Position numbers and translations under genes: made by a program. From CAVVMA01 sp963788205 (GTDB lineage: Bacteria; Desulfobacterota; Binatia; Binatales; Binataceae), in NCBI GenBank assembly GCA_963788205.1, contig CAWBGG010000005.1:558001-622000 (forward strand): a DNA stretch of 64,000 nucleotides, written 5' to 3'. Shown here piece by piece: positions 1 through 6,630 of this stretch (position 1 is the first letter of the stretch; the number at the start of each line of letters is the position of its first letter). The notes under the pieces were generated by a model, which worked only from the letters and a program-made list of their open reading frames with translations, was not told the DNA's origin and did no database searches.

Positions 1-1183
1 TGATTACTGCGGGCCGCTCCTCCTTCACGTTTCGGATATATCCGGCACGCCGCTGGTCTTCATAAAAGGCCGGATTCTGTCGTTTCAGTCCCTCAGCCCG
101 AACATCGTCCATCGAGATTGCGCCCCGGCTAACGAGGCTTGATGCGCCGGGCTGGAGATAGTGGACGTAGCCACAGACTTGGGTGATTGCCCCGGCATCA
201 TCGGCATCCAGCGCGACACCTACGTCTATAAAGGGCAGCACATAGAACGTCGCCAGCAGATTGGCGAGGAAGCGTCCTTCGGAAGTGTCGACGCACCCGA
301 ACACAGCGTCGCAGCCCGCGACGGCGCGCACGGCGTCGGGGTCGTAAAGGTTGGTGGGGTACGGCTCGACTATCGTCCCGAGGCTGGCTCGCTCGATGGC
401 GGCGGCAGCTACCTCCACTTTCAAGCGCCTTGCCTCGGCGTCGCGCGCGCTCGCATTCAATATTCGGTTCAAATTCAAATCTTTCACCACGTCGTCATCA
501 ACGATCACGAGGCGCCCAATTCCCAGTCGCATGAGCTGCTCAACAACGATACTGCCCGTCCCCGAGCACCCGATGACGGCGGCCGACATGCGACGTAGCC
601 GGCGGGTGGTGGCCTCGCCAAAAGCCTGAGCGTGCCGTTTCGTAAAGTCGGGAAGCGGGTCGACCGCCCGCGCGCCGTCAAATTGGTCCGAGTGCCACAC
701 TAGGAGTTCGTCGCCGACGACAGAGACCGTCGCCAGGGACGAAAATGCTCCAGAAGCACCAATCACACGTCCGAACATTCGGCCATCCGGCAGCATAATA
801 ATACTAATGTGCGGTACATCGGTGTCGATCCAACCCGCAACGCGGGGAAAGAGATCCCTATCCGATCGATCGTCCTGATCGGAAAAGCGTTCGAGGCCGC
901 CTGGGTGGCCATGGATCTTGGCTACGCTCAGCCCACTCCGATCCGCGTTCTGAAGCCAGGGAATCATTACGTGGGTGAGCCATGCGACCGATACCGGAGA
1001 CCGAGCGGTACACCGGTCATGTGGCACCGGGTTGATTTCTCGGACGAGCAATCGGTGCCGTTCGCTACCGGCACGACGGCCGCACAGGGCGATCGCTACA
1101 GCTTCTTTGCCGTCCCCGGGGAACAGGTGATGCCGCAGGGCTTGGTGCTGGGCCCCGGTGAGGCTCAATGTTGTCTGGGCCAT
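1..1183 (-). CDS. JAB deubiquitinase-E1 (ThiF) fusion, 3' end outside window
   Basis: The frame stays open from the ATG at 1183 to the left edge, giving 394 residues with the C-terminus missing. Residues ~10-140 form a JAB/JAMM isopeptidase domain: Glu49 in 'LLVREIN', then His91-x-His93 in 'KIHGHP', Ser101 and Asp104, which matches E...HxHx7SxxD exactly. Residues ~185-394 are an E1/ThiF adenylyltransferase with the nucleotide loop 'GCSGTGS' (205-211), 'VIVDDD' (227-231), 'DLNLNR' (235-240) and 'CVDTSEGR' (297-304). The start overlaps the E2 stop by one base (TGATG), so the genes are translationally coupled. The family adenylates a ubiquitin-like protein (E1) and cleaves it from targets (JAB). 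Where MoeB-like E1s often have a Cys-x-x-Cys ('PGGPC'), this one reads 'PGASSL', and the E1 catalytic Cys is not obvious in the visible part. A role in molybdopterin synthesis is unlikely given the neighbours. Confidence 0.88.
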   Translation of the reverse strand, partial: MAQTTLSLTGAQHQALRHHLFPGDGKEAVAIALCGRRAGSERHRLLVREINPVPHDRCTARSPVSVAWLTHVMIPWLQNADRSGLSVAKIHGHPGGLERFSDQDDRSDRDLFPRVAGWIDTDVPHISIIMLPDGRMFGRVIGASGAFSSLATVSVVGDELLVWHSDQFDGARAVDPLPDFTKRHAQAFGEATTRRLRRMSAAVIGCSGTGSIVVEQLMRLGIGRLVIVDDDVVKDLNLNRILNASARDAEARRLKVEVAAAAIERASLGTIVEPYPTNLYDPDAVRAVAGCDAVFGCVDTSEGRFLANLLATFYVLPFIDVGVALDADDAGAITQVCGYVHYLQPGASSLVSRGAISMDDVRAEGLKRQNPAFYEDQRRAGYIRNVKEERPAVI

Positions 1184-1605
1184 CACGCTGCCCTAGAAAA
1201 TTCGTTCGTGAGCCATGCCTGCACGTAATGAACATGAGTGGCCAAATCGTCCTCGCCCTCGACCCACGGATTCTCACTTGTGCGATGGCGCGACCATCGC
1301 TGCCAGCTTCGGCCGTCCAAGATCTGAATCACCTGCGTTTGTGGAATTGCGCGCTCGTCGCCCCTTACGAGTGCCGGGCAGAAGTAGGCCATATCTAGCG
1401 CTCCAGGTGGGTAGCCGGGCGCGATGTTGATCGCAATATCAGTTGCGGAATAGTTGTAACCAGCAGGCAGCGGCGCTTCGTGGAGGAGCAGCCAACGCAA
1501 ACCGTTCTCCACGATTGTTTCCCAGCGGACTCCGATCCGGTCGAGAAAAGCCTCGTCCGACGCGGGTAGTCGAAAGTGCCGGCGTGGTTCCGAGGAGGGG
1601 GTCAC
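1183..1605 (-). CDS. E2/UBC-like protein (prokaryotic E2 family E type)
   Basis: 140 residues between the ubiquitin-like gene (2-nt gap) and the JAB-E1 gene (1-nt overlap). Central 'NYSATDIAINIAPGYPPG' resembles the E2 strand followed by the proline-rich YPxxPP turn, and the C-terminal half has 'WQRWSRH' (101-107) and 'DDLATHVHYVQAWL' (119-132), features I associate with prokaryotic E2 family E. It should accept the activated ubiquitin-like protein from the E1 and transfer it. No HPN motif is present, and the only cysteine is Cys76, just after the YPPG turn, which is not the usual E2 catalytic position. The family call rests on pattern and operon position. Confidence 0.72.
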   Translation of the reverse strand: MTPSSEPRRHFRLPASDEAFLDRIGVRWETIVENGLRWLLLHEAPLPAGYNYSATDIAINIAPGYPPGALDMAYFCPALVRGDERAIPQTQVIQILDGRSWQRWSRHRTSENPWVEGEDDLATHVHYVQAWLTNEFSRAA

Positions 1606-1607
1606 AG

Positions 1608-1925
1608 TTACCCGTCCTGTGCCGTCTTGAGCATCGTCTTGAACTTCTCGATGCCCGGCCGCGCGAGATCGACGACTTCGTCGAGTTCGATTTTCTCTAG
1701 CGCGCCGCCTCTCAGCACCTGTCGAAGAATGTACTTCTCCGGCGGTTTCTTCTCGGCGAGCTCAAGGATCTCGCGGCCGGTAATCTTGGGTCCATTGACC
1801 CTGATTTTCTCCTTATCCACGCGGATCAAATAAGCCCTGGCGTGCGGGTGCGGGTGACGGCAGGCCCTGGCACATTCCTCGATGTCGACAATCTCGTGAA
1901 CCTCGTTGTTTTCTTGCGGTTCCAT
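1608..1925 (-). CDS. Ubiquitin-like (multi-ubiquitin family) beta-grasp protein
   Basis: 105 residues with one beta-grasp domain of the multi-ubiquitin type: 'IRVNGPKITGREILELA' (residues ~40-56), 'YILRQVLRGGALEKIEL' and 'VVDLARPGIEKFKTM'. It ends in 'TAQDG', so the C-terminal residue is a glycine that could be adenylated directly. The N-terminal ~35 residues are acidic and contain 'HPHPH'. The start is supported by AAGGAG seven bases upstream. It is the first gene of the operon, as expected for the modifier that the E2 and JAB-E1 act on. Other family members often carry several beta-grasp domains; this one has one. Confidence 0.8.
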   Translation of the reverse strand: MEPQENNEVHEIVDIEECARACRHPHPHARAYLIRVDKEKIRVNGPKITGREILELAEKKPPEKYILRQVLRGGALEKIELDEVVDLARPGIEKFKTMLKTAQDG

Positions 1926-1976
1926 GATTTGCTCCTTCTTTGAGACCCATGTTTTATCCGTGGCCCCACGTCTACA

Positions 1977-2005
1977 TAGATAACAGCTAGAATTTAGCTA
2001 GTCAA
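1977..2005 (-). promoter_or_regulatory. Promoter of the ubiquitin-like operon with operator in the spacer
   Basis: On the minus strand TTGACT (2005-2000) and TATCTA (1982-1977) are separated by exactly 17 bases. The spacer holds the inverted repeat AGCTA-5-TAGCT (1985-1999), so a bound dimer would block RNA polymerase. Likely binders are the divergently encoded RHH or XRE proteins; this is inferred from position. Confidence 0.55.
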
Positions 2006-2030
2006 GAGGGTTATTTAATATATTATTCGC

Positions 2031-2059
2031 TTGATTTTTATGAGTTTGTCGGCTATATT
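2031..2059 (+). promoter_or_regulatory. Promoter of the RHH-GNAT-XRE-ImmA cassette
   Basis: TTGATT (2031-2036), a 17-base spacer and TATATT (2054-2059), followed by a short leader, GGAGGTG (2070-2076) and the ATG at 2086. The 140-base region between the two divergent operons is strikingly A+T-rich compared with the window. Confidence 0.5.
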
Positions 2060-2085
2060 GTTTCACGCTGGAGGTGATTTGGATC

Positions 2086-2292
2086 ATGAAGAGAACGATG
2101 ACACTGAACTTAACCGAGCCTGAAATGATCGCCCTCGAGGATCTGTCGGTTCGGAAGGAGGTGAGCAAAACCGCAGTCCTTCGACAGGCTTTACGTCTCT
2201 ACCAATTGGTTGAGGCAAGGGGCCTCCGCGGGGACAAATTTCTGTTCGAGAATGAGAAAACGAAAGAGAAGTCGGAGTTGATGCTGCTATGA
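2086..2292 (+). CDS. Ribbon-helix-helix (CopG-like) regulator
   Basis: 68 residues. The N-terminal 'RTMTLNLTEPEMIALEDL' is a ribbon strand, followed by two helices with 'SKTAVLRQALRLYQLV', the RHH dimer layout. The C-terminus 'KTKEKSELMLL' is charged with a hydrophobic end. I chose ATG 2086 over an upstream GTG at 2074 because GGAGGTG lies nine bases before it. The stop overlaps the GNAT start (ATGA), so the pair is translationally coupled, as in RHH/GNAT toxin-antitoxin modules. It probably represses its own promoter and perhaps the divergent ubiquitin-like operon. Confidence 0.75.
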   Translation: MKRTMTLNLTEPEMIALEDLSVRKEVSKTAVLRQALRLYQLVEARGLRGDKFLFENEKTKEKSELMLL

Positions 2293-2921
2293 GCGGTAAA
2301 TCCTCGATCGTCTATCTTTTGGAAGTCGGCAGCGGGGAAGGAGTAGAAGCAGAGCTTGCGGAGCCGATTGAGGAGGTCCATCTGCGCGATTGGGAAAGCA
2401 AGTGGATGCCAGCGCTATGGAAAGCGGTCGAGCGGCTTAGTCAGTCGGGCGTAGCAAGATCTCGCTGGCCGCAGAGCCGACATTGGAATTGGCGCCAGAA
2501 GATGAGCTCCATTAGAGGACTGCTGGCGCTTCCGACTTTCTGCATCGTGTGCCGCGGCGTTACCCAAGGATTGATGATCGTCGATCTGACCAGGTCGTCC
2601 CGATTGGATGAGCAGAAAGGTAAACCACTGGTCTACATTCACTACCTGGAGAACGCGCCATGGAATCGGCCTGAACTTCAGGATCCTCCGACCTACCGCG
2701 GCGTGGGCACCTTGCTAATCGCAGCGGCGATTCAGCTGAGCCTAGATGAAGGGTTCACGGGGCGGCTTGGGCTCCATTCGCTTCCGCAGGCGAACGCGTT
2801 CTACGCGAACACCTGTGGAATGTCGGATCTTGGCCCCGATCCCTCATACCAAAACCTGAGCTACTTCGAGATGACAGGCGAACAAGCTCAGGCGTTTATT
2901 GAGAGAGGAAGAAAGCAATGA
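2289..2921 (+). CDS. GNAT family N-acetyltransferase
   Basis: 210 residues. Acetyl-CoA binding motif A is 'YRGVGTLLIAAA' (136-147), followed by 'GRLGLHSLPQANAFYANTCGM' in two segments, where Tyr172 is placed like a GNAT general acid. 'YLENAPWNRPE' (119-129) matches a motif I know from GNATs of this group. The first ~110 residues are an N-terminal extension. Overlapping ATGA junctions on both sides bind it to the RHH and XRE genes. It could be a tRNA- or protein-acetylating toxin controlled by the RHH protein, but it is longer than typical TacT/AtaT toxins (about 160-180 residues) and its substrate is unknown. Confidence 0.75.
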   Translation: MSGKSSIVYLLEVGSGEGVEAELAEPIEEVHLRDWESKWMPALWKAVERLSQSGVARSRWPQSRHWNWRQKMSSIRGLLALPTFCIVCRGVTQGLMIVDLTRSSRLDEQKGKPLVYIHYLENAPWNRPELQDPPTYRGVGTLLIAAAIQLSLDEGFTGRLGLHSLPQANAFYANTCGMSDLGPDPSYQNLSYFEMTGEQAQAFIERGRKQ

Positions 2922-3409
2922 AATTGGAGGTAACAAAGGAATGGTGTTTGGCGATGGCTCGACGAGAAGGCAACGCGGAAGTCGGTGCCGGCGCTGCAGC
3001 GTCCGACCCGGAACGCGATGAAGCCTCAGATGCGGCTGCCGCGCCATCAGTTCGTGTGGACGAACCGCAGGTTGCGTTTGGCCCCTTTGTTCAACTTATG
3101 CGTCGAAAGCAGGGCCTTACGATCGAGAAGTTGGCAGAGGAGGCCGATCTTGACCTCAGTGAACTGGTGATCATTGAGAAGGAACCACACTACAGACCCG
3201 AACCCAGAACGGTGCACCAACTGGCGTCAGTCTTTAAGGTGCCAACTAGGCGGTTGTTGGAACTGTCAGGAAACGCGGTGGCAAAGGACGTGCGATTTCG
3301 GCAGGAGGCGGTACGGTTCGCCGCGCGCTCCGGACCGATCAATAAACTGACGCCCGAGGAAACAGCCGCGCTTGAGCGGTTTGTCAAGTTTCTAAGCGAC
3401 GACAAGTGA
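2918..3409 (+). CDS. XRE-family helix-turn-helix regulator
   Basis: 163 residues. After an Ala/Glu-rich N-terminal ~50 residues, 'FGPFVQLMRRKQGLTIEKLAEEADL' and 'LVIIEKEPHYRPEPRTVHQLASVFKVP' give the XRE five-helix DNA-binding domain. The C-terminus 'LTPEETAALERFVKFLSDDK' is a helical tail. ATG 2918 overlaps the GNAT stop; an in-frame ATG at 2954 is an alternative. It overlaps the next gene by GTGA. XRE plus ImmA/IrrE metallopeptidase is a well-known pair in which the peptidase cleaves the repressor on a signal. Confidence 0.8.
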   Translation: MKLEVTKEWCLAMARREGNAEVGAGAAASDPERDEASDAAAAPSVRVDEPQVAFGPFVQLMRRKQGLTIEKLAEEADLDLSELVIIEKEPHYRPEPRTVHQLASVFKVPTRRLLELSGNAVAKDVRFRQEAVRFAARSGPINKLTPEETAALERFVKFLSDDK

Positions 3410-4359
3410 CTGGAAGTGTGTCTTTTGTGAAGAATGCCTTTCTTCGAGAGAGCACGGCGCGCGACATCGTCGGCAAGGTCGATCGGCTGTTGAGGGGCAT
3501 CGGGAACCCCGAACCTCCGCTGGACCTGCGTGAGGTGCGAGAACTACTCAAGTTGGACCGGGTATTCTATAGCGGCAGCAATGATGGTCCGCTTGCCGAA
3601 TCGATAAGCAGGCTGAAGATCGCGGGGAAACAGGTGCTGGCGCGGCCCATGCTACTGTACGAGGCAATTCGAAAGCTGGATCTCAGGGCGCTCTACGTTC
3701 CCGACAGAAAGCGGATATTGCTCGATCAGTCCATTCCTGAAATCAAACATCGCTGGAACGAGGCACACGAGATTGGGCACAGCCTACTTCCTTGGCATGA
3801 CGAGATGATGCTTGGGGACGATTCGTACACACTGAGGCTTGGCTGCCACGAACAGATCGAAGGTGAGGCGAACTATACGGCGGGCCAAATCCTTTTTCTG
3901 GGTCCCAGGTTCGCGACGGCTGCAAACGATACTCAACCATCTCTGGGAGCGATTCGGAAGCTGAAGACTGTCTTTGGAAACACGATGACGAGCACGTTAT
4001 GGCGCTATATCGAATGCACGCACCCGGATTTGCCCATGGCGGGCGCGATTACGGTGCATCCGCACATCACCCGCCGTCCCGACGATTTCAGTCCCGCTGA
4101 ACCCTGCCGGTACTATGTTCGCTCGCCCATGTTCGCGACGCGGTTCTCCGCAATTGATGAAAAGACGATATTCAGACACATTACATCGTATTGTGGGGCT
4201 CAGAGGGGCGGCCCTCTCGGCGAAGCGGAAATCGCGCTCATTGACGTCAATAGCATACAGCACGTCTTTCGCTTCGAAACGTTCTACAACAGGTATGAGG
4301 CCTTGACCCTCGCCGTTTACCTGAGGCCGCGCTCGTCGACGTTGTTCGTCACTCGGTAA
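3406..4359 (+). CDS. ImmA/IrrE-family zinc metallopeptidase
   Basis: 317 residues with a GTG start overlapping the XRE stop. 'HEIGH' (121-125) is the HExxH zinc motif, and 'EGEANYTAGQILF' (152-164) supplies the third ligand as in COG2856 peptidases. The remaining ~150 residues form an unassigned C-terminal domain that could sense a ligand. The likely role is cleavage of the adjacent XRE repressor, which would derepress the cassette and possibly the divergent ubiquitin-like operon. That is an inference from ImmA/ImmR-type systems. It is the last gene of the cassette, ~115 bp before the putative attachment site. Confidence 0.8.
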   Translation: MTGSVSFVKNAFLRESTARDIVGKVDRLLRGIGNPEPPLDLREVRELLKLDRVFYSGSNDGPLAESISRLKIAGKQVLARPMLLYEAIRKLDLRALYVPDRKRILLDQSIPEIKHRWNEAHEIGHSLLPWHDEMMLGDDSYTLRLGCHEQIEGEANYTAGQILFLGPRFATAANDTQPSLGAIRKLKTVFGNTMTSTLWRYIECTHPDLPMAGAITVHPHITRRPDDFSPAEPCRYYVRSPMFATRFSAIDEKTIFRHITSYCGAQRGGPLGEAEIALIDVNSIQHVFRFETFYNRYEALTLAVYLRPRSSTLFVTR

Positions 4360-4474
4360 GAGCGGAGGTGGAGAAGGTGGAGGACTGGAATGTTTTCGAC
4401 TTGAAAAGCCTTCTTAGACATTTGTGGTTTTTTCCCGCGGCGAACACCTGACCGCACCGGGTCCTGCCGCCGCC

Positions 4475-4526
4475 GAGCGTCGGCGGTTCGACCTCGCTCA
4501 GCTCCACCAATAAAATCAAGGGGTTT
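4475..4526 (+). other. Putative attachment site: ssrA (tmRNA)-like 3' end fragment
   Basis: 4475-4509 can fold as a T-arm (GGCGG-TTCGACC-TCGCT, with two G-U pairs) followed by acceptor strand CAGCTCC and ACCA, which matches how tmRNA and tRNA genes end; E. coli ssrA also ends in CAGCTCCACCA. No matching 5' acceptor (GGAGCTG/GGGGCTG) occurs within tRNA distance, and tmRNA distance upstream is inside the peptidase gene, so this is only a 3' fragment. An A+T-rich tail (4510-4526) follows. Islands integrating at ssrA leave such a fragment at the distal end, which would put the island to the left. Otherwise the 4360-4676 gap shows only the RES/Xre promoter. Confidence 0.5.
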
Positions 4527-4633
4527 CCGCTTCTCAAACATCGGCGGACAGGCGAATTGTCCGCATCTGTCCGGTTTTTCAAGCCGCAATGAGCCGAAAT
4601 CCCTGGATGCAAATCAGTTTCATTTGTGCCCTC

Positions 4634-4664
4634 TTGTGAAATAATAATGCAACATATAATATGT
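4634..4664 (+). promoter_or_regulatory. Promoter and palindromic operator of the RES/Xre operon
   Basis: TTGTGA (4634-4639), a 15-base spacer and a perfect TATAAT (4655-4660). The -10 box lies inside the perfect palindrome ACATAT-A-ATATGT (4652-4664), the expected layout for autorepression by the antitoxin. The predicted transcription start is within ~10 bases of the ATG at 4677, so the message may be almost leaderless. Confidence 0.5.
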
Positions 4665-4676
4665 GTCTATATCTAG

Positions 4677-5069
4677 ATGAGAAGGCTGGCAGCAACACCG
4701 AAGTGGCCAAGGCAAAGACCAGGGCAGCCGATGGAGAGCGCGGTGGCACGAATTCTGGGCGACCTTGAGCAGCGCGGGGGGCTCAAGGGCTCGGATGTCG
4801 CGAACATCGTCAATGCGTCGCGGCCTACAGTGTCGCGATGGAAGAGCGGTAAGGCCTCGCCGCCGCTCGCGACCCAGACCATCATCGCCGACCTGCGCTA
4901 CGTCGTCGATCGACTGTCGGACTTCTACACGCCGGCGGAGACGCGGCTTTGGCTTCACGCGAAACATCCGTTGCTTAACAACGAACGCGCCATCGACCTG
5001 ATCATCGCGGACCGCACGCAGGAAGTTCTCGCCGTTATCGAACGCCTCGACGCCGGCGCCTACCTGTGA
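4677..5069 (+). CDS. Xre/MbcA/ParS-type antitoxin
   Basis: 130 residues. The N-terminal helix-turn-helix 'SDVANIVNASRPTVSRWKSG' binds DNA. The C-terminal part has 'RLWLHAKHPLLNNERAIDLI' and 'VLAVIERLDAGAYL', typical of the toxin-binding domain (DUF2384) of RES-associated antitoxins. ATG 4677 follows the promoter almost directly; ATG 4731 is an alternative start that removes a basic leader. The RES toxin follows after 20 bases. Confidence 0.85.
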   Translation: MRRLAATPKWPRQRPGQPMESAVARILGDLEQRGGLKGSDVANIVNASRPTVSRWKSGKASPPLATQTIIADLRYVVDRLSDFYTPAETRLWLHAKHPLLNNERAIDLIIADRTQEVLAVIERLDAGAYL

Positions 5070-5089
5070 TTGCCCGCGGTTGAACTGCG

Positions 5090-5635
5090 ATGCCGGGAGC
5101 ACGGAAGCCGCGCGATCCCGCACTGCTCGACGCACTGGATGCCTTCGATAGAGTCCGTTACACCGGAGATACCTGGCGGGTTGTACGCGGCGGCCGGGAT
5201 CCTCTGCAAGGAAGTGCTTCCGGCGGACGCTGGGATCCCACCTTGTTTGACGTACTCTACACCTCCCTCAATCCGGATGGAGCCGTGGCAGAAGTCAACT
5301 TTCACCTGTCACGTCAGCCGGTCTTTCCGTCCAGGATCAGGTACAGACTGCATCGCATCAGAGTCAGGACGACCAAGGCTCTCAGGCTTCCGGATTTAGA
5401 CGCGATGGTTCCGCTTGGTGTCGATCCCGCCAGATACCGCGAGCTCCTCTACGAGCCGACTCAGGCAATCGGTGACGCGGCCTACTTCCTGGGTTTCGAC
5501 AGTATCATCGCCCCGAACGCTCGCTGGTCGTGCAACAACCTGATCATGTTTACCGATCAGATCCCGGTCGCCGACCTGGAAGTCATCGAGTCGTCGGAAG
5601 TCAGTTGGGCCGAATGGCGGAAGAAGCTGAAATGA
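5090..5635 (+). CDS. RES-domain toxin (NAD+-degrading)
   Basis: 181 residues. 'GGRWDPTLFDVLYTSLNPDGAVAEV' in two segments contains the RES Arg47, Tyr57 and Glu68, and a late 'WSCNNLIMF' provides the Ser/Asn region. Characterised family members (MbcT, Res) deplete NAD+ by phosphorolysis or hydrolysis. The upstream Xre/MbcA-type gene is the cognate antitoxin. The stop overlaps the following CPBP gene (ATGA). Confidence 0.87.
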   Translation: MPGARKPRDPALLDALDAFDRVRYTGDTWRVVRGGRDPLQGSASGGRWDPTLFDVLYTSLNPDGAVAEVNFHLSRQPVFPSRIRYRLHRIRVRTTKALRLPDLDAMVPLGVDPARYRELLYEPTQAIGDAAYFLGFDSIIAPNARWSCNNLIMFTDQIPVADLEVIESSEVSWAEWRKKLK

Positions 5636-6177
5636 TGTCACCGCTTACCACGCTCGGACTCAGCACCTCCGTATCATGGCTCTCGACAATCGGATTTGCC
5701 GTAGCATGGCTGGCGCTGATGTTGGCCTACAGCCCATTAGCGGACCGGGTGGCGACGCGATGGGTTGATAAGCCGCCAACCCTGGACGCGTTTCGCGCGC
5801 TGCAGCAATCCAGAAGCAAGCTCCTGATTGGGATCGTAGTGGCCTGGGTCCTCGGGGGATTTTTGGAAGAACTTGTCTTCCGGCGAATCATCCTTCAATC
5901 GATTGAAGCACTACTGTCGGCTTGGTTCGTCGCGCCGATCGCAACTGGCATCGCGGTATGTGCCGCCGCTCTGGGAGCGGGTCTCGTTCACTCATACCAG
6001 GGCCTGCGAGCCGCGATCATCATAACTCAGCTCTCAGTTCTATTTGGCCTGCTATTTGTCGTAAGCGGGCACAACCTGTGGGCTGTCATATTGCGCCACG
6101 GGCTGTACGACACGATCGCGTTCGTCAGGTTTGCCAACAAAAGATCTAACTATTCAAGACTTGACGGCGATTCGTAG
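5632..6177 (+). CDS. CPBP-family intramembrane metalloprotease
   Basis: 181 residues with about four membrane segments. 'EELVFRR' (EExxxR), 'GLVHSYQG' and 'RHGLYD' are the Glu and His motifs of Abi/CAAX proteases. ATG 5632 overlaps the RES stop by ATGA, so it is coupled to the toxin; longer upstream frames would read into the toxin gene. A membrane protease as third gene of a RES/Xre operon is unusual. It may only be co-transcribed, or it may take part in immunity or signalling. Confidence 0.8.
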   Translation: MMSPLTTLGLSTSVSWLSTIGFAVAWLALMLAYSPLADRVATRWVDKPPTLDAFRALQQSRSKLLIGIVVAWVLGGFLEELVFRRIILQSIEALLSAWFVAPIATGIAVCAAALGAGLVHSYQGLRAAIIITQLSVLFGLLFVVSGHNLWAVILRHGLYDTIAFVRFANKRSNYSRLDGDS

Positions 6178-6306
6178 CGGGCGAGTCCTACGCTAACCCG
6201 CCGCCATCAGATATCTGAGGCTGGCAAGCCCACTTCGCGCCGAACCATGGGATAGGCGAGCGCTGTGTCACCCAACACAAGCTCTCGACGCGCTTGAACT
6301 CAGTGA

Positions 6307-6585
6307 CTAGCGACGCCCTTCGCCGCTATGACCGGCGGCGGCAGGTCCACCGTATCCCCCGGCATGAACGAAGCTGGTATGGTGCTCAACGCCCTGAAAA
6401 TGCGCCTCCCACGGATGATGTACCGCAAATACAGGCGCGTAGCCGCGGCCATAGACAGGCCATCCATAGGAGTAGGGAGCATAACCGGCGACCGGATAGC
6501 CGTGGCCGTAGCCGGGGGGTACGAAACATCCAGCCAGCCCGCACATTAAACCTATTAGCACGATAATTTGGATTAAGCGTTGCAC
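6307..6585 (-). CDS. Small Gly/Tyr/His-rich lipoprotein
   Basis: 92 residues. The signal sequence ends in the lipobox 'LAGC' (Cys20), after which the chain is rich in Gly, Tyr, Pro and His ('GYGHGYPVAGYAPYSYG') with no recognisable fold. It is probably anchored to the outer membrane. It lies 45 bp downstream of the next minus-strand gene and may be co-transcribed with it. The 129 bp on its left, up to 6177, show nothing recognisable. Confidence 0.6.
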   Translation of the reverse strand: MQRLIQIIVLIGLMCGLAGCFVPPGYGHGYPVAGYAPYSYGWPVYGRGYAPVFAVHHPWEAHFQGVEHHTSFVHAGGYGGPAAAGHSGEGRR

Positions 6586-6630
6586 AGGGGAACATCTACC
6601 TCTCGCACCGGGGTTCTCAACGTGCGCTGG

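Noticed and set aside
1..1183. MoeB/ThiF for molybdopterin or thiamine synthesis, given the hydroxylase operon nearby
   Set aside because: The N-terminal JAMM domain and the operon with a multi-ubiquitin-type protein and an E2-like protein point to a conjugation system.
1..4359. Type II CBASS
   Set aside because: E1, E2 and JAB parts are present, but no cyclic-nucleotide synthase or effector is visible and a dedicated modifier is encoded; genes left of the window could still change this.
4475..4509. Complete tRNA gene
   Set aside because: Only a T-arm and acceptor 3' strand are present; no anticodon arm or pairing 5' strand at tRNA distance.
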